64,000 nt of DNA. Origin: Phytopythium helicoides. Its lineage: Eukaryota; Oomycota; Peronosporomycetes; Pythiales; Pythiaceae. This document shows, piece by piece, positions 31,559 to 42,394 of the stretch. The translations under genes were made by a program, and so were the position numbers. Under the pieces are notes generated by a model, which did no database searches, had not been told where the DNA came from, and saw nothing but the letters and a program-made list of their open reading frames with translations. How positions within the stretch are numbered: the stretch's first letter is position 1; each line of letters starts with the position of its first letter. The stretch covers positions 806,001-870,000 of the forward strand of contig JANFNE010000005.1 in the NCBI GenBank assembly GCA_024867545.1, given 5' to 3'.

Positions 31559-31724
31559 AGGCATCTATGTAGGCTGTGCAAGATCCAAAAGTGAAGCGCG
31601 TCATTTTCGTCTAGGCTTCCTCCACAAGAGAGAAGCGATATCATGTTCCCCTACAAAAAATGAGAATGCGACTCTGTTCCCTTGATGGGACCGAGATCAA
31701 TACGAAATGTACCTATCCTTCTGC

Positions 31725-33751
31725 TCACAGATGCTTCTTTTTGTACTTGATGAAGCGTGCAAGGTTGAGCAGTGTCTCCTTGATGTGTGCAACCAGGTCG
31801 CGATCCATATCCTTTCGTTCAACGCGTAGCTTGCTCTTGACCGCAGCGGATGTGCTCTCAAGAGCAGACAGGAACTGGAGCGACCGAAAATTGTCGTCGA
31901 AGTCCTCATCGCCGTACACGTCAAACACGGCGTCGAGCGCCTGTGCAACAACTTCGAGGCTCGAATCGTTGAGCGTTGCGATTAGGCACCGCCCGATGAC
32001 GGCATTCTCCGTCACATCCTTGGAGCGCTGACCCACGCAGCCCATCATGCCAATTGCGTTCATACGAGCATCCACAGCACGCGACTGCGTAGCCGTGTTC
32101 ATGATCAGCTGTGCTTGCTCGCCGCTGATCGGGAGGCTCTTGTCTTGGGCAGCCGCGCGTCGAAGTGCCGCCCACATGGCCGCAGTGGCAGCAACTTCCA
32201 GCTCATCGTCTGATTCGTCGACCTCGAAGCGTTGCTGTTGAGCCGCTGCGTCGCTCTTGTTCTTGAGGCTAGCATACAGCGTGCACAGATTCTGGAAAAT
32301 CTGCGGCACCACATCCTCGCCCATGACTGGAAATGCAATGCATACATGTCAGTTGGTGTAAAGGGGGAATGATGAAAGTAAATCTCGAGCTTACCTTCCC
32401 ACGACACGGTCTGCACCAAGTTGTTGACAGCATTGCACACACGGATGCGGATTCGCTCGAAGTCATTCACAATCACGCGCGCCGACAGTGCAGGCAAAGA
32501 GATAACGCCCTGGAGGATCGTCACGCAGCGAGCAAACACTTGGCTTGATGCAATAGCCTTCGCAGCGGGGCTGCCGGAGACTCCCCGGCCTCCGTCAGTA
32601 TCCATATGCGAAGCAGCATACTCTTCCATGGCGTCTTCGTCATCACTAGCCCACTCCTCTTCATCATCGTTCTCGTCGTTACCCGCTGCAAGCTGAGCAA
32701 CGTGCTCGAGAGCGAGTGTCAGGACCCTCACGCTGTCCTTCCATGTCCGAAGCTTTGTTTGCGCGTCGAGAATCTGCTGCTTCTCTTCCGGCGTCAGTGT
32801 GTCATCGTCAACGTTCTCGTCTTCAAGAACCGATTTCTGCGAGAGCTCCCAGTTGTCGGACACTTCTTGCGCGAGCTGGAGGACACCAGCTGCATTGTAA
32901 GCCAGCGCAGACTCGACGATCGGCAGCAAACGTGCGACATTGGCGTCCACATCCATGATGGCGCGCACATTCATCGCAATGCCGACGGCGTGCAGCTTCA
33001 CGATCGTCGACACGCCACTCTTCTGGATAATATCGCCGATGACGGCCTGGTACTGCGCGTTGCTGCCGAACTCGTCGTTCAGCCGCGGGTTGCTGTCGGT
33101 GATCAGGAGCAGCAGCTTGAGCGTCTCGATGTGCAGCGCCATGTGATTGCGCGCGCGCTCGGCGAGCTTCATGATGGCAGGCAGCAGGTTGGCCTGTGTG
33201 AGCTCGTTGATGGCGCTCTGACAGCTCTCGCAGACGTTTGCGAGCAGTGCGATTGCCTGCTCGAGCAGGCTGACGGCCGTGAGGTCGTTGTTGGCGAACG
33301 TGTCGTCTGTGGCGTTGTCGGTAATGACGCGCGCGAGCGGCGTGATGACGTTCTGCGCCGTGAGGAGCTCGCAGACCTCGAGCCCGCCGGTGACGCTGAT
33401 GTTGCGCATGGCGCCGATGGCGTGCAGGCGCACCATGGGCAGCGGGTCGGCCATGCGCGGGATGAGCTTCTTGAGCAGTCCCGCGTCTAGCATCTGCTGC
33501 AGCTTGGCGCGGTTCTTGCGTTCCTGCGCCTCGTCCGCCACGTCACCGAACATGGTGGCGATGGCCACGCACGTGGCCTCGCGCACCGAGCCCTGGAGGT
33601 CCACGAGCCCCTGGAAGACCTGCGCGTCGGCCGGCGCCAGCGTCGAGTAGTCTGCGCGCGCCGCCTCCTCGATCTCGGCCTGCGTGGGGCCGCCCATGGG
33701 CGACTGCTTCTTCTTGTGGCTCACGGACCGCAGCTTCTTGGCCTTGCCCAT
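31725..33751 (-). CDS. HEATR3: HEAT/ARM-repeat protein HEATR3/Syo1-like, ribosomal protein import chaperone
   Basis: Exons 33751-32395 and 32326-31725 (intron 68 nt) encode 652 aa. The N-terminus MGKAKKLRSVSHKKK is basic like HEATR3/Syo1. ARM/HEAT helices follow (LPMVRLHAIGAMRNISVTGG, LLEQAIALLANVCES, SALSAR-type repeats), interrupted by an acidic loop (NDENDDEEEWASDDEDAMEE) as in Syo1. The C-terminal exon continues the repeats and ends KYKKKHL. In yeast and animals this chaperone imports uL18 (RPL5) and uL5 (RPL11) together for 5S RNP assembly. An upstream in-frame ATG at 33862 would read through the (CGAC)n leader and is unlikely. Confidence 0.85.
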
Positions 33752-33776
33752 GGTCGATCGGTCGGTCGGTCGCTCG
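33752..33776. repeat. (GGTC/GATC)n repeat next to the HEATR3 start codon
   Basis: On the gene strand: GAGCGACCGACCGACCGATC then GACC and ATG. Same position and unit as the repeat before the PDI ATG. Confidence 0.75.
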
Positions 33777-34059
33777 ATCAAGAGAGATGGCGAGAGATGG
33801 CGAGCTGCCTGCCGCCTTTCTCGGCCAGTCGTCAGGCGAGCGTTGCCCTTGATGCCCGTCAACCAACTACCTCCGCAAACGCATCGTTGCCACCTGCTAC
33901 AATTGATACTAGGTGGGCCACCCTATTCTGTGGCGATCTTCGTTCGGTGATGCGCGACCGCCCCGTCTCTGCGCGCGGCAAGTGAAATCTTGTGGCTGGA
34001 CGGCCTCACTGTCTCATTTGCCGCGTAGCTCCTCGTCACTTTCCGCTCCGCCGCCCGCG

Positions 34060-35462
34060 ATGCTCGCCTCCGCGCTCGCCAAGTCCGCCGCTGGGGCCGC
34101 CGGCGCCGCCGCCAGGCGCGGCTTCAGCTCGCGCAACGCGCTGGTCGACCGCCTGCGCGACGAGCTGGCGGAGATCGAGACCGCCGGCACCTTCAAGCGC
34201 GAGCGCGTGATCGCGTCGCCGCAGGGCGCCGACATCGCCGTCAACGGCGAGCGCGTGCTCAACTTCTGCGCCAACAACTACCTGGGACTCAGCAACCACC
34301 CGAGCGTCGTCGAGGCCGCGCACCGCGCGCTCGACTCGCACGGCTTCGGGCTCAGCTCCGTGCGATTCATCTGCGGCACACAGGACATCCACAAGCGCCT
34401 CGAGCAGGTCATCTCCGACTTCCACGGCACAGAGGACACCATCCTGTACCCCTCCTGCTTTGACGCCAACGCCGGGCTCTTCGAGGCAGTGCTCAACAAC
34501 GAGGACGCCATCCTCACCGACGAGCTCAACCACGCCAGCATCATCGACGGCGTCCGCCTCTGCAAGGCCGAGCGCCACCGCTTCAAGCACATGGACATGG
34601 CCGACCTGGAGGACAAGCTCAAGAGCACCCAGCACTGCCGCACGCGCCTCATCGTCACCGACGGCGTCTTCAGCATGGATGGAGACGTCGCGCCGCTCCA
34701 GGATATCGTTGCGCTCGCCGAGAAGTACAACTCTCAGGTCTTCATCGACGAATGCCACGCCACGGGCTTCTTCGGTGCCACTGGCCGCGGTAGCGATGAG
34801 TACTGCGACGTGCAGGGTAAGATCGACATCATTAACTCGACGCTCGGCAAGGCGCTCGGCGGCAGCACGGGTGGCTACACCACGGGCCGCAAGGAGGTCG
34901 TGGACATCCTACGCCAGCGCGCGCGTCCGTACTTGTTTTCCAACTCGCTCGGCCCGTCGGTCGTTGGCGCCTCGCTTCGTGTCTTTGAGATGCTCAACGA
35001 GTCGTCCGAGTACGTTGACAAGATCCGCACCAACACGCACCGCTTCCGCGACCGCATGACGGAAGCGGGCTTCACGCTCAAGGGCTCTCGGTAAGAATCT
35101 CCTGGGCTGCTGCAAACTTCACCCCAAAGCGACACCACTGACAGTATGTCGTGTTGGTATAGGGATCACCCGATCGCTCCCGTCATGATTGGTGACGCTC
35201 GCCTTGCGTCCGAGCTCGCCGATGACATGCTCAAGCGCGGTATCTACGTGATCGGCTTCAGCTACCCGGTGAGTCACTTGATTGTGCCGTTAGTGTTGAC
35301 TCTTTAAGGTCGATTTCTAACAAAATTGATTGTATTACTCAGGTGGTTCCCAAGGGCCAGGCTCGTATTCGCGTGCAGCTGTCGGCTGCCCACAGCCTGG
35401 AGGACGTCGACAAGGCTGTTGACGCTTTCGTGGCGTGTGGCAAAGCTCGCGGTCTCATTTAG
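34060..35462 (+). CDS. KBL: Glycine C-acetyltransferase (2-amino-3-ketobutyrate CoA ligase), mitochondrial
   Basis: Exons 34060-35090, 35163-35268 and 35343-35462 encode 418 aa. The first ~23 residues ([20 protein letters not shown]) form a mitochondrial presequence. The rest is a standard alpha-oxoamine synthase-type PLP enzyme: [48 protein letters not shown] lysine K264 in [14 protein letters not shown]. It splits 2-amino-3-ketobutyrate into glycine and acetyl-CoA in threonine breakdown. A TCATTTGC initiator-like sequence lies ~45 bp before the ATG. Its stop codon (35460-35462) overlaps the 3' end of the convergent PA-domain gene. Confidence 0.96.
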
Positions 35463-37893
35463 ACGAGGCTCTTTCGACGCGGACGAGCACAGGAACGTTC
35501 TTGTTGGTCTCGAGGAGCCGCTGAATTTGAACGCCGTCGCTGTAGGTGATCCTGTTGAAATTTGTGGTGCCAAAAGTCGACAAAATGTTATGCGCCATCC
35601 CAAACTTTTGCCAGTCATGTGCTTCCCACGTACGTTGCACCCCAGATCGTCACGTCCTGGACCTCTTTTGGATCTGTCATGAGCGGATGCAGGGTCTCAT
35701 CCGAGTTTGCAACCAGCATCCCTGCCCCTCCAGCATCCTGAACAACCCTGTGATTGCGAAACTATTAGCCGATAGTCCGATGATATCGCAGTGCCTACTC
35801 CATACTTTATCTTCCTGCCGAATGAGCAACCACCACGCTTGACCAGTACAACTGCGCGCGTGGCTAGAATACCCATCCCTTTGATGTCGCACGCAGTCTC
35901 CTGGGGGTATGCTACGACAATCCGGAACGGCATGGACGGAATTCGTCCGCCAAAGAGAGCTGGGAGTACAGTGAATTGCTCCGTCCTCGAAGCGGGGTCT
36001 TGTGAGAGCGTCGGGGACCATAATGTGAGCTTTCGGCCTGACTTACTGACGTCCTGAGTGGGTGTAGCGTTAGCAAGGAAAGAGTCGAATTAATATCAGA
36101 GCATGGTCGCTACCTGACCAAGCGTGAGCTCTGCATTGGTATGCGGTGGTGGGACGACTGGAGGTTTTGGAACTTGGTCTGGTGTTTCTTCAAGTATCCG
36201 AATATCTGAACAATCCACAAAAATCATTTAGTGTTCATTGCTGTGAGCAAAGTTTTCCCCCTTCACATCCGTACTCGCTCGTTCATACTCCAGTACCGAA
36301 ATGATAATCTCGCCATCTAACTTGGACATGCTAACCTCGCAAGCAACGCAAGTCAGTCTCAAATACAGCTGCAACAACAGCTAAGCCATGAACACACAGA
36401 GTAACCGGGATCTCTGAGGTCTCTGTCGTCGGAACAGGTGACGGTGTAAATCGTCCATCGCCTTTGACGTTGTTGACCACAAGCATGGAGTGACCACCGG
36501 CTGCATGAACGTGTTGGGCTTTGTCAAAGAACGAGCATGCTCCCCGGTAGGTTAGATATGCAGTAGCAGCACTAGCATTGGTTTCTGACGAGGAAAGTTG
36601 AGAGCTTCTGACATTGCGGATGGCGGAGCAGGCGTTGTTTGGGTCAGCCAGCGCGAGCTCCGAGGGCAGAACATCTTTGCTTTTAGCAGTCATATTTTCG
36701 TTCGGGATTGTACTCCAGTTGGCTAGATGCAGCCGAATATTCCAATCCCGCAGGATGGAAGGAGAATCGAATGTCAGGGTCCAGTTTTGGGGTCTCGGAG
36801 GTGGTGGAGGAGGTTCATTTGCGTCGGGTAACTTCGAGCGCTTTCCAGCGACAAGGAACACAAGCGTTCTAGGAAGCTTGGTCTGCAAGTACACCTCGAC
36901 CATCTCGTATGGTCCCATCGTTGATGTATTGACGTCATTCAGGGCAATGAGTTGATCCCCTGAAGCCATCACGTTGAGCTGATCAGCTGGAAGCTCTGGT
37001 TCCAGATGGCTCACCACCGTCTTGTCGGGCTCGTGCAAGTGCCAGTTAATACCAATCGGCCCGGGCTCAGTGAATTCGACGGCGTAGCGAAATTCCCAGC
37101 CTTCAGCTCTCTTGCGAGATACAGCCACATGAGGAGTCATTCGAAGACGCTCAAATTCTGCGCGCTCGTGAGCTTCGATCAATTCTTTCATCTTCCGCTC
37201 TCGGTCTTCGAACTCACGGCGCTCGCGCTCTATTTGCTCTCTCAACTCTTGATTTCTCGCTAGCTCTTCTTCCCACTCTCTCTTGGCTACTTCGTAGTTC
37301 GCCTCGGCCTCAATATAGTCAAGTATGTCCTGCTTCCGCTTGTCCGTTGCTGGTTCAAAGTCGAGCCGGGTGGGGTTGAAGATTTCAACGCGAGCAAACC
37401 CCGCGAGGATGTTTGCTGAGCGTGCTGGTTTGAACAACGGCAGGATGATTGATGAGCCGACTGGGGCGTCAATTACTTCTTGGAACGACATGATCGAAAT
37501 CGGCAACCCATCCACAGCCACAAGGCGATCGGATATATCGACCGTCGGTGGGAGCGGCCGCAACGGTCCATGGCTCGGAGCTGTTGTCGCTGAGTCTGTA
37601 GTCGCTGGTGTCGTTGGAGACTCACACATATTGCCGCCACTGGGTAAAACAGTGCATGAAACAACGTCTCCACCGATGCTGCGCACGTGTAGCCCCAAGT
37701 TGTCTTCGCTAGGTACCATGTCGAGCACGTGGGAGGTCATTAGCGTCGCTGGTACACTGAAGCCGAGGCTGATGTTAGCCGTGAACTCGTCACTCCCGCC
37801 CTCGCTCTCGGCCTCCTCGCTTGACGTGGCTGTGATTGAGCCAGCCACCAAGGCAAGCAACGCTGCTACCCACAACCATAATCGTCGACTCAT
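35455..37893 (-). CDS. Secreted multidomain protein: signal peptide, PDZ, coiled coil, PDZ, two PA domains
   Basis: ATG 37893 opens MSRRLWLWVAALLALVAGS, a signal peptide. A PDZ-like unit follows (NLGLHVRSIGGD...DRLVAVDGLPISIMSFQEV), then a charged coiled coil (REWEEELARNQELREQIERE), a second PDZ-like unit (GPIGINWHLHEPDKTVVSHL...SGDQLIALND) and a protease-associated (PA) domain with YRGACSFFDKAQHVHAAGG and MLVVNN. After introns in 35640-36340 a second PA domain is encoded: VLVKRGGCSFGRKIKYG and DAGGAGMLVANSDE. The last exon ends VRVERASSK at 35455. No protease catalytic domain is visible. PA domains usually bind ligands or sort cargo. Exon borders in the 3' third are approximate. Confidence 0.72.
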
Positions 37894-38335
37894 ACGTATC
37901 GCGAGGTGCTGCGAATTGAAAGTGTCGGCGTCTTTTCACGTCGTGGCGCTTCACCGAGATATGCGTTTGCCTGTACAATGTGAACATCAATACGTTGTCG
38001 CTATGCTCTGGCCCGTCAGCACCGCGGTTTTGCTGCATCTCGGGCGATGGGATCCGCATGAGCCTTTGTGCATTGAAAACGAACATCAAGCGCTTTGGTG
38101 AAGCAACAAACTCTATTGACATCTACGCTGCTGTTGCTGCAGCTCTCTGCTTCTACCCGCAGACACTCTTTTCTTTGCTTCATCCTGCACGCACACCCAC
38201 TACAGCCAGACGGCGACTGTGCCATTCGACACGACACGACGGACGGCGACGACTCGGTCTTCCCAGTGCTCGACCTCAGGCCTGTGCACTCACAACGGCA
38301 CCTCCATCATCACGCAGCCGCCGACAGCCTACGCC

Positions 38336-39415
38336 TTACGCGCACTTGATGTTGCTGGGCTGGCCGCTGCAGCTGCCGACCTTGCCCGAGACCTTGATGC
38401 CCGAGAAGGTCCAGCCGGACGACACGGCCGGGTTGGCCTTAATGTCGTAGACGTTGGTGGCCGAGCCCGTGAGTCCGTTGATGACAACGCCCTTGATACC
38501 GACCTTGCTGGTGGCCGAGCCCGTGTAGCCACCCTTGTCCTTGCTGTAGTCCGAGTGGATGACGATGGCGTTCTTGACGTTCGAGAGCGTGTTGCCCGTG
38601 TAGTGCGCGTTGTTGACGAGACCCTGCAGGCCGACGATGGTCTTGATGCGGATACCGTTGACGCTGTCGATGATCTTGTTGTTGGTGACCGTGAGGCCGT
38701 CGACGGTGTCCGACGAGTCGGCCGTGGCGCCACCGATGGAGCCGATGGAGATACCGTGTCCGCCGCTGCACGTGTTGCCCTCAAAGATGGTGTTGGTGCT
38801 CGACTGCATGGCGAGACAGTCATCCTGGTTGTAGACCTTGCAGCCAGAGATGGTCACGTGGTTGTTGCGGCTGAGGTCGAAACCATCCGTGTTCTTGGCG
38901 AGTCTGTTGCCGGCGCTCGAGTCGAGCGTGAGTCCGCTGAGCGTCGTGAGCGTGGAGCTGAGGATGCTGAAGGTGCGGAACGGCGAGTTTTTGAGTGTGA
39001 ATCCTGAGAGGTTGGAGTTGGATACCTTGTTGAGGCGGAAGAAGACAGGACGCTTGATGGACGTGCCCTGCTTCCAGTACCAGGCGCCCTGGCCGTCGAG
39101 CGTGCCGGAGCCCGTGACCTTGAGGTTCGAGCCCGACAGCAGCACGAGCGGGCCCTCCCACTTGGCCGTGCCGAAGGTGGTGGTTCCCTGGAAGGTGATG
39201 GTGGCACCAGCCTTGGTCTTGGTCAGGTCAAGCGTCACGCCGGCAGGGACGCTCAGCGAGTTGATGACGACGGCACTGCAGGTTGAGATGTCAGTGCCGC
39301 TCTTGTAGGTACCCGTGAGTGTGCAGCCAGCCTCGGCCTCCTCGCGAAGCATGGGGTTGGCGGACGCGGAGAGCGCGAGGACGGCGGCGATGAGCGTGGC
39401 GAGTCCGATCTTCAT
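38336..39415 (-). CDS. Endo-polygalacturonase (GH28), left copy
   Basis: One exon, 359 aa. Residues 1-19 are a signal peptide (MKIGLATLIAAVLALSASA). GH28 catalytic signatures are all present: NTDGFD (175-180), QDDC (197-200), SGGHGISIGS (217-226) and RIK (256-258). It hydrolyses alpha-1,4-galacturonan in plant pectin outside the cell. It is a near-identical twin of the gene at 40919-41998 in opposite orientation; visible differences include S16T, R171G and Y195F plus V/I and N/D changes near the C-terminus. No intron or frame defect. Confidence 0.97.
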   Translation of the reverse strand: MKIGLATLIAAVLALSASANPMLREEAEAGCTLTGTYKSGTDISTCSAVVINSLSVPAGVTLDLTKTKAGATITFQGTTTFGTAKWEGPLVLLSGSNLKVTGSGTLDGQGAWYWKQGTSIKRPVFFRLNKVSNSNLSGFTLKNSPFRTFSILSSTLTTLSGLTLDSSAGNRLAKNTDGFDLSRNNHVTISGCKVYNQDDCLAMQSSTNTIFEGNTCSGGHGISIGSIGGATADSSDTVDGLTVTNNKIIDSVNGIRIKTIVGLQGLVNNAHYTGNTLSNVKNAIVIHSDYSKDKGGYTGSATSKVGIKGVVINGLTGSATNVYDIKANPAVSSGWTFSGIKVSGKVGSCSGQPSNIKCA

Positions 39416-39487
39416 GGTGAAGTGGCAGGGTACCGAGGGCTGGTGAGGCTGGCGAGCTGGTTGGGACTTGGACTTGCCGGGTTGGTC

Positions 39488-39505
39488 GCGAAATGCGGAA
39501 TGAAA
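39488..39505 (-). promoter_or_regulatory. Core promoter (Inr+FPR-like) of the left polygalacturonase
   Basis: Reads TTTCATTCCGCATTTCGC on the gene strand, 73-90 bp upstream of the ATG. It resembles the published oomycete element GCTCATTYYNCAWTTT, an initiator followed by the flanking promoter region. Confidence 0.6.
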
Positions 39506-39510
39506 TCACT

Positions 39511-40828
39511 GCCGAACTCGTCGATGCTAGAGTTAGAATCCTTTGTAGAGGTGCTAATGCGACTACTCTAGCTGGCTTGTGCACTCGTGAGCTAGACTTG
39601 GGCTGCTTGAACATCCAGTCGTGGTGCCGTCACACAGAGGACTGATCATTGGGAAGAGTGTCGTTTCATCTTCGTTTGCGCATCCATGAACCTCGGGTTT
39701 GCGCGTTGGATACCACATGTGTGTTGCATGTGTCAACGCCACGCGTTTACCAACGGGAAGTAAGGTCTTGCGAAGTGAGAACGAACGACTCGCCACAAAC
39801 GCGCAATTCGCAGATGAAAAAGGGTGATGAGAGAGTTGCCGTCGTCTGCGATCACGCAGCTTCAATTATTGACGAGCCACTTGTTGTTCACGCGCGGGTT
39901 TGGATTTGCAGTGCCCGCTCTCATTTTCACTGTTCGCCGAGGAGAGGTGGCATCTACAATTCATTCAGGATACATACCGTGCATTAACCACAAGCAAAGC
40001 GCTCGCATTAGGTCTGAGTTTAGTTTCTTTGCGGTTCCTTGGCAAGATGGCCTCCAAGCAACTCGACTCGATGGCTTTGGGGGTCGTATTTGCCTTCTGC
40101 TGAAATTCGGCGGTCGCGATTTCTACCAGACTCGAACAGCAAACCCTATACAAAAACCAAGTACACGTATGTTTAGCGCCCTATATGGCAATCACTAGCG
40201 ACCAGCAAATCTCCTCGTGCACGGTGTCATGCATCACGAGACGAAAGTCAACGATGACAAGACAAGTCAGCTCCCCATCTCAGCATCAACGCTACCAGTT
40301 CAATGATCCTGCCGCTTTCGTTTGCACGATTTGTCTCCATCTGGCGTGGAGGAAGGTGCCTCCGGCTCAGGTCTGCTCTGCAACATTTCTCCAGTGTTGA
40401 GTGGACTCCATGCGGTTGAATCTGCTTGTTGCCTTAGTGGCGCCGAAGCAAGCAGCATGGGCGATGCACATCTGAAGATGCACCATTCGGACTCGAGCAG
40501 CATAATCGCTTCCGTGTAACGGAGCTTCCCATCCTGGGCATGGCGTCATCGCGGACTTTGACGAACGACAAAAGAGGATTGGCTCAGCATATCTTGAGAC
40601 CGGACACACTCAGCGCCATGTAACTTGCAGGTCTTTCTCACCCCTATCCGTCGCAATTTGAAAAGCTTGTCGTCCAGTCGGAGATTCACGATATCCGTAC
40701 GAGCAGCGAAATACAGAGCACAATTAAAATCCATCTTTGACCTCGCTCGAGGTGCTCTCCGCCACCTTCCGAGTACACAACGCGAGCAGCAGGAATCTCA
40801 GCCTAGCTCCAACAGACCCCGATAGCGA
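39511..40828. other. Unique spacer between the inverted polygalacturonase copies
   Basis: About 1.3 kb not repeated in the arms. Only short ORFs without recognisable motifs. It separates two head-to-head promoters and is AT-richer than the arms. Confidence 0.6.
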
Positions 40829-40829
40829 T

Positions 40830-40846
40830 CTCATTCTGCATTTCGC
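40830..40846 (+). promoter_or_regulatory. Core promoter (Inr+FPR-like) of the right polygalacturonase
   Basis: CTCATTCTGCATTTCGC, 73-89 bp upstream of ATG 40919, differs by a few bases from the left copy and fits the oomycete GCTCATTYYNCAWTTT consensus except for the final T. Confidence 0.62.
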
Positions 40847-40918
40847 GACCAAGCCGGCAAGTCCAAGTCCCAACCAGTTCGCCAGCCTCACCAATCCTCG
40901 GTACCCCGCCACTTCACC

Positions 40919-41998
40919 ATGAAGATCGGACTCGCCACGCTCATCGCCGCCGTCCTCGCGCTTACCGCGTCCGCCAACCCCATGCTCCGCGAGGAGGCTG
41001 AGGCCGGCTGCACCCTCACGGGTACCTACAAGAGCGGCACTGACATCTCGACCTGCAGTGCCGTCGTCATCAACTCGCTGAGCGTCCCTGCCGGCGTGAC
41101 GCTTGACCTGACCAAGACCAAGGCTGGTGCCACCATCACCTTCCAGGGAACCACCACCTTCGGCACGGCCAAGTGGGAGGGCCCGCTCGTGCTGCTGTCG
41201 GGCTCCAACCTCAAGGTCACGGGCTCCGGCACGCTCGACGGCCAGGGCGCCTGGTACTGGAAGCAGGGCACGTCCATCAAGCGCCCCGTCTTCTTCCGCC
41301 TCAACAAGGTCTCCAACTCCAACCTCTCGGGATTCACGCTCAAGAACTCGCCGTTCCGCACCTTCAGCATCCTCAGCTCCACGCTCACGACGCTCAGCGG
41401 ACTCACGCTCGACTCGAGCGCCGGCAACGGACTCGCTAAGAACACGGATGGTTTCGACCTCAGCCGCAACAACCACGTGACCATCTCTGGCTGCAAGGTC
41501 TTCAACCAGGATGACTGTCTCGCCATGCAGTCGAGCACCAACACCATCTTTGAGGGCAACACGTGCAGCGGCGGCCACGGTATCTCCATCGGCTCCATCG
41601 GTGGCGCCACGGCCGACTCGTCGGACACCGTCGACGGCCTCACGGTCACCAACAACAAGATCATCGACAGCGTCAACGGTATCCGCATCAAGACCATCGT
41701 CGGCCTGCAGGGTCTCGTCAACAACGCGCACTACACGGGCAACACGCTCTCGAACGTCAAGAACGCCATCGTCATCCACTCGGACTACAGCAAGGACAAG
41801 GGCGGCTACACGGGCTCGGCCACCAGCAAGGTCGGCATCAAGGGCATTGTCATCGATGGACTCACGGGCTCGGCCACCAACGTCTACGACATTAAGGCCA
41901 ACCCGGCCGTGTCGTCCGGCTGGACCTTCTCGGGCATCAAGGTCTCGGGCAAGGTCGGCAGCTGCAGCGGCCAGCCCAGCAACATCAAGTGCGCGTAA
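40919..41998 (+). CDS. Endo-polygalacturonase (GH28), right copy
   Basis: One exon, 359 aa, with signal peptide (MKIGLATLIAAVLALTASA) and the full GH28 active site (NTDGFD, QDDC, GGHGIS, RIK). It differs from the left copy at only about five residues, so the pair is a recent duplication or is kept alike by gene conversion. The intact frames and retained core promoters suggest both are expressed. A secreted pectinase of this type fits a plant-associated lifestyle. Confidence 0.97.
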   Translation: MKIGLATLIAAVLALTASANPMLREEAEAGCTLTGTYKSGTDISTCSAVVINSLSVPAGVTLDLTKTKAGATITFQGTTTFGTAKWEGPLVLLSGSNLKVTGSGTLDGQGAWYWKQGTSIKRPVFFRLNKVSNSNLSGFTLKNSPFRTFSILSSTLTTLSGLTLDSSAGNGLAKNTDGFDLSRNNHVTISGCKVFNQDDCLAMQSSTNTIFEGNTCSGGHGISIGSIGGATADSSDTVDGLTVTNNKIIDSVNGIRIKTIVGLQGLVNNAHYTGNTLSNVKNAIVIHSDYSKDKGGYTGSATSKVGIKGIVIDGLTGSATNVYDIKANPAVSSGWTFSGIKVSGKVGSCSGQPSNIKCA

Positions 41999-42394
41999 GG
42001 CGTAGGCTGTCGGCGGCTGCGTGATGATGGAGGTGCCGTTGTGAGTGCACAGGCCTGAGGTCGAGCACTGGGAAGACCGAGTCGTCGCCGTCCGTCGTGT
42101 CGTGTCGAATGGCACAGTCGCCGTCTGGCTGTAGTGGGTGTGCGTGCAGGATGAAGCAAAGAAAAGAGTGTCTGCGGGTAGAAGCAGAGAGCTGCAGCAA
42201 CAGCAGCGTAGATGTCAATAGAGTTTGTTGCTTCACCAAAGCGCTTGCTGTTGCGCATCTTGGCAGCTTTAGCCTCGGAACGCTCTGGGGTCTCTGATAC
42301 TTTACACACGCATCGCCACTTCTCCAGCGTTAGACTCGCATGTTCTCACGTCTGCCCATTACGGAAAGCTGGCGCTGCAGTCTCTTGACTCGTG
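41999..42394. other. 3' flank of the right polygalacturonase; no gene
   Basis: The first ~245 bp belong to the inverted repeat arm; the rest is unique. Open frames here exist on both arms only because the DNA is duplicated. Confidence 0.6.

Larger units (their letters stand above)
38088..39510. repeat. Left arm of a large inverted repeat carrying a polygalacturonase gene
   Basis: The DNA is nearly identical to the reverse complement of 40823-42245. It includes about 250 bp of 3' flank (identity ends around CAAGCGCTTTGG at 38088) and about 95 bp of 5' flank. Confidence 0.9.
40823..42245. repeat. Right arm of the polygalacturonase inverted repeat
   Basis: Reverse-complement partner of 38088-39510. 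Similarity extends from the Inr element upstream of the gene to CCAAAGCGCTTG about 245 bp past the stop. Confidence 0.9.

Noticed and set aside
32606..33490. Plus-strand frame of 294 codons
   Set aside because: Antisense to HEATR3 coding sequence; no motif or start context.
40724..42115. 463-codon open frame antisense to the right polygalacturonase (and 38219-39007 antisense to the left copy)
   Set aside because: Lies over a clear GH28 gene; composition is Ala/Arg/Val/Asp-rich as expected from the complement of C/G-ending codons, with no motif.
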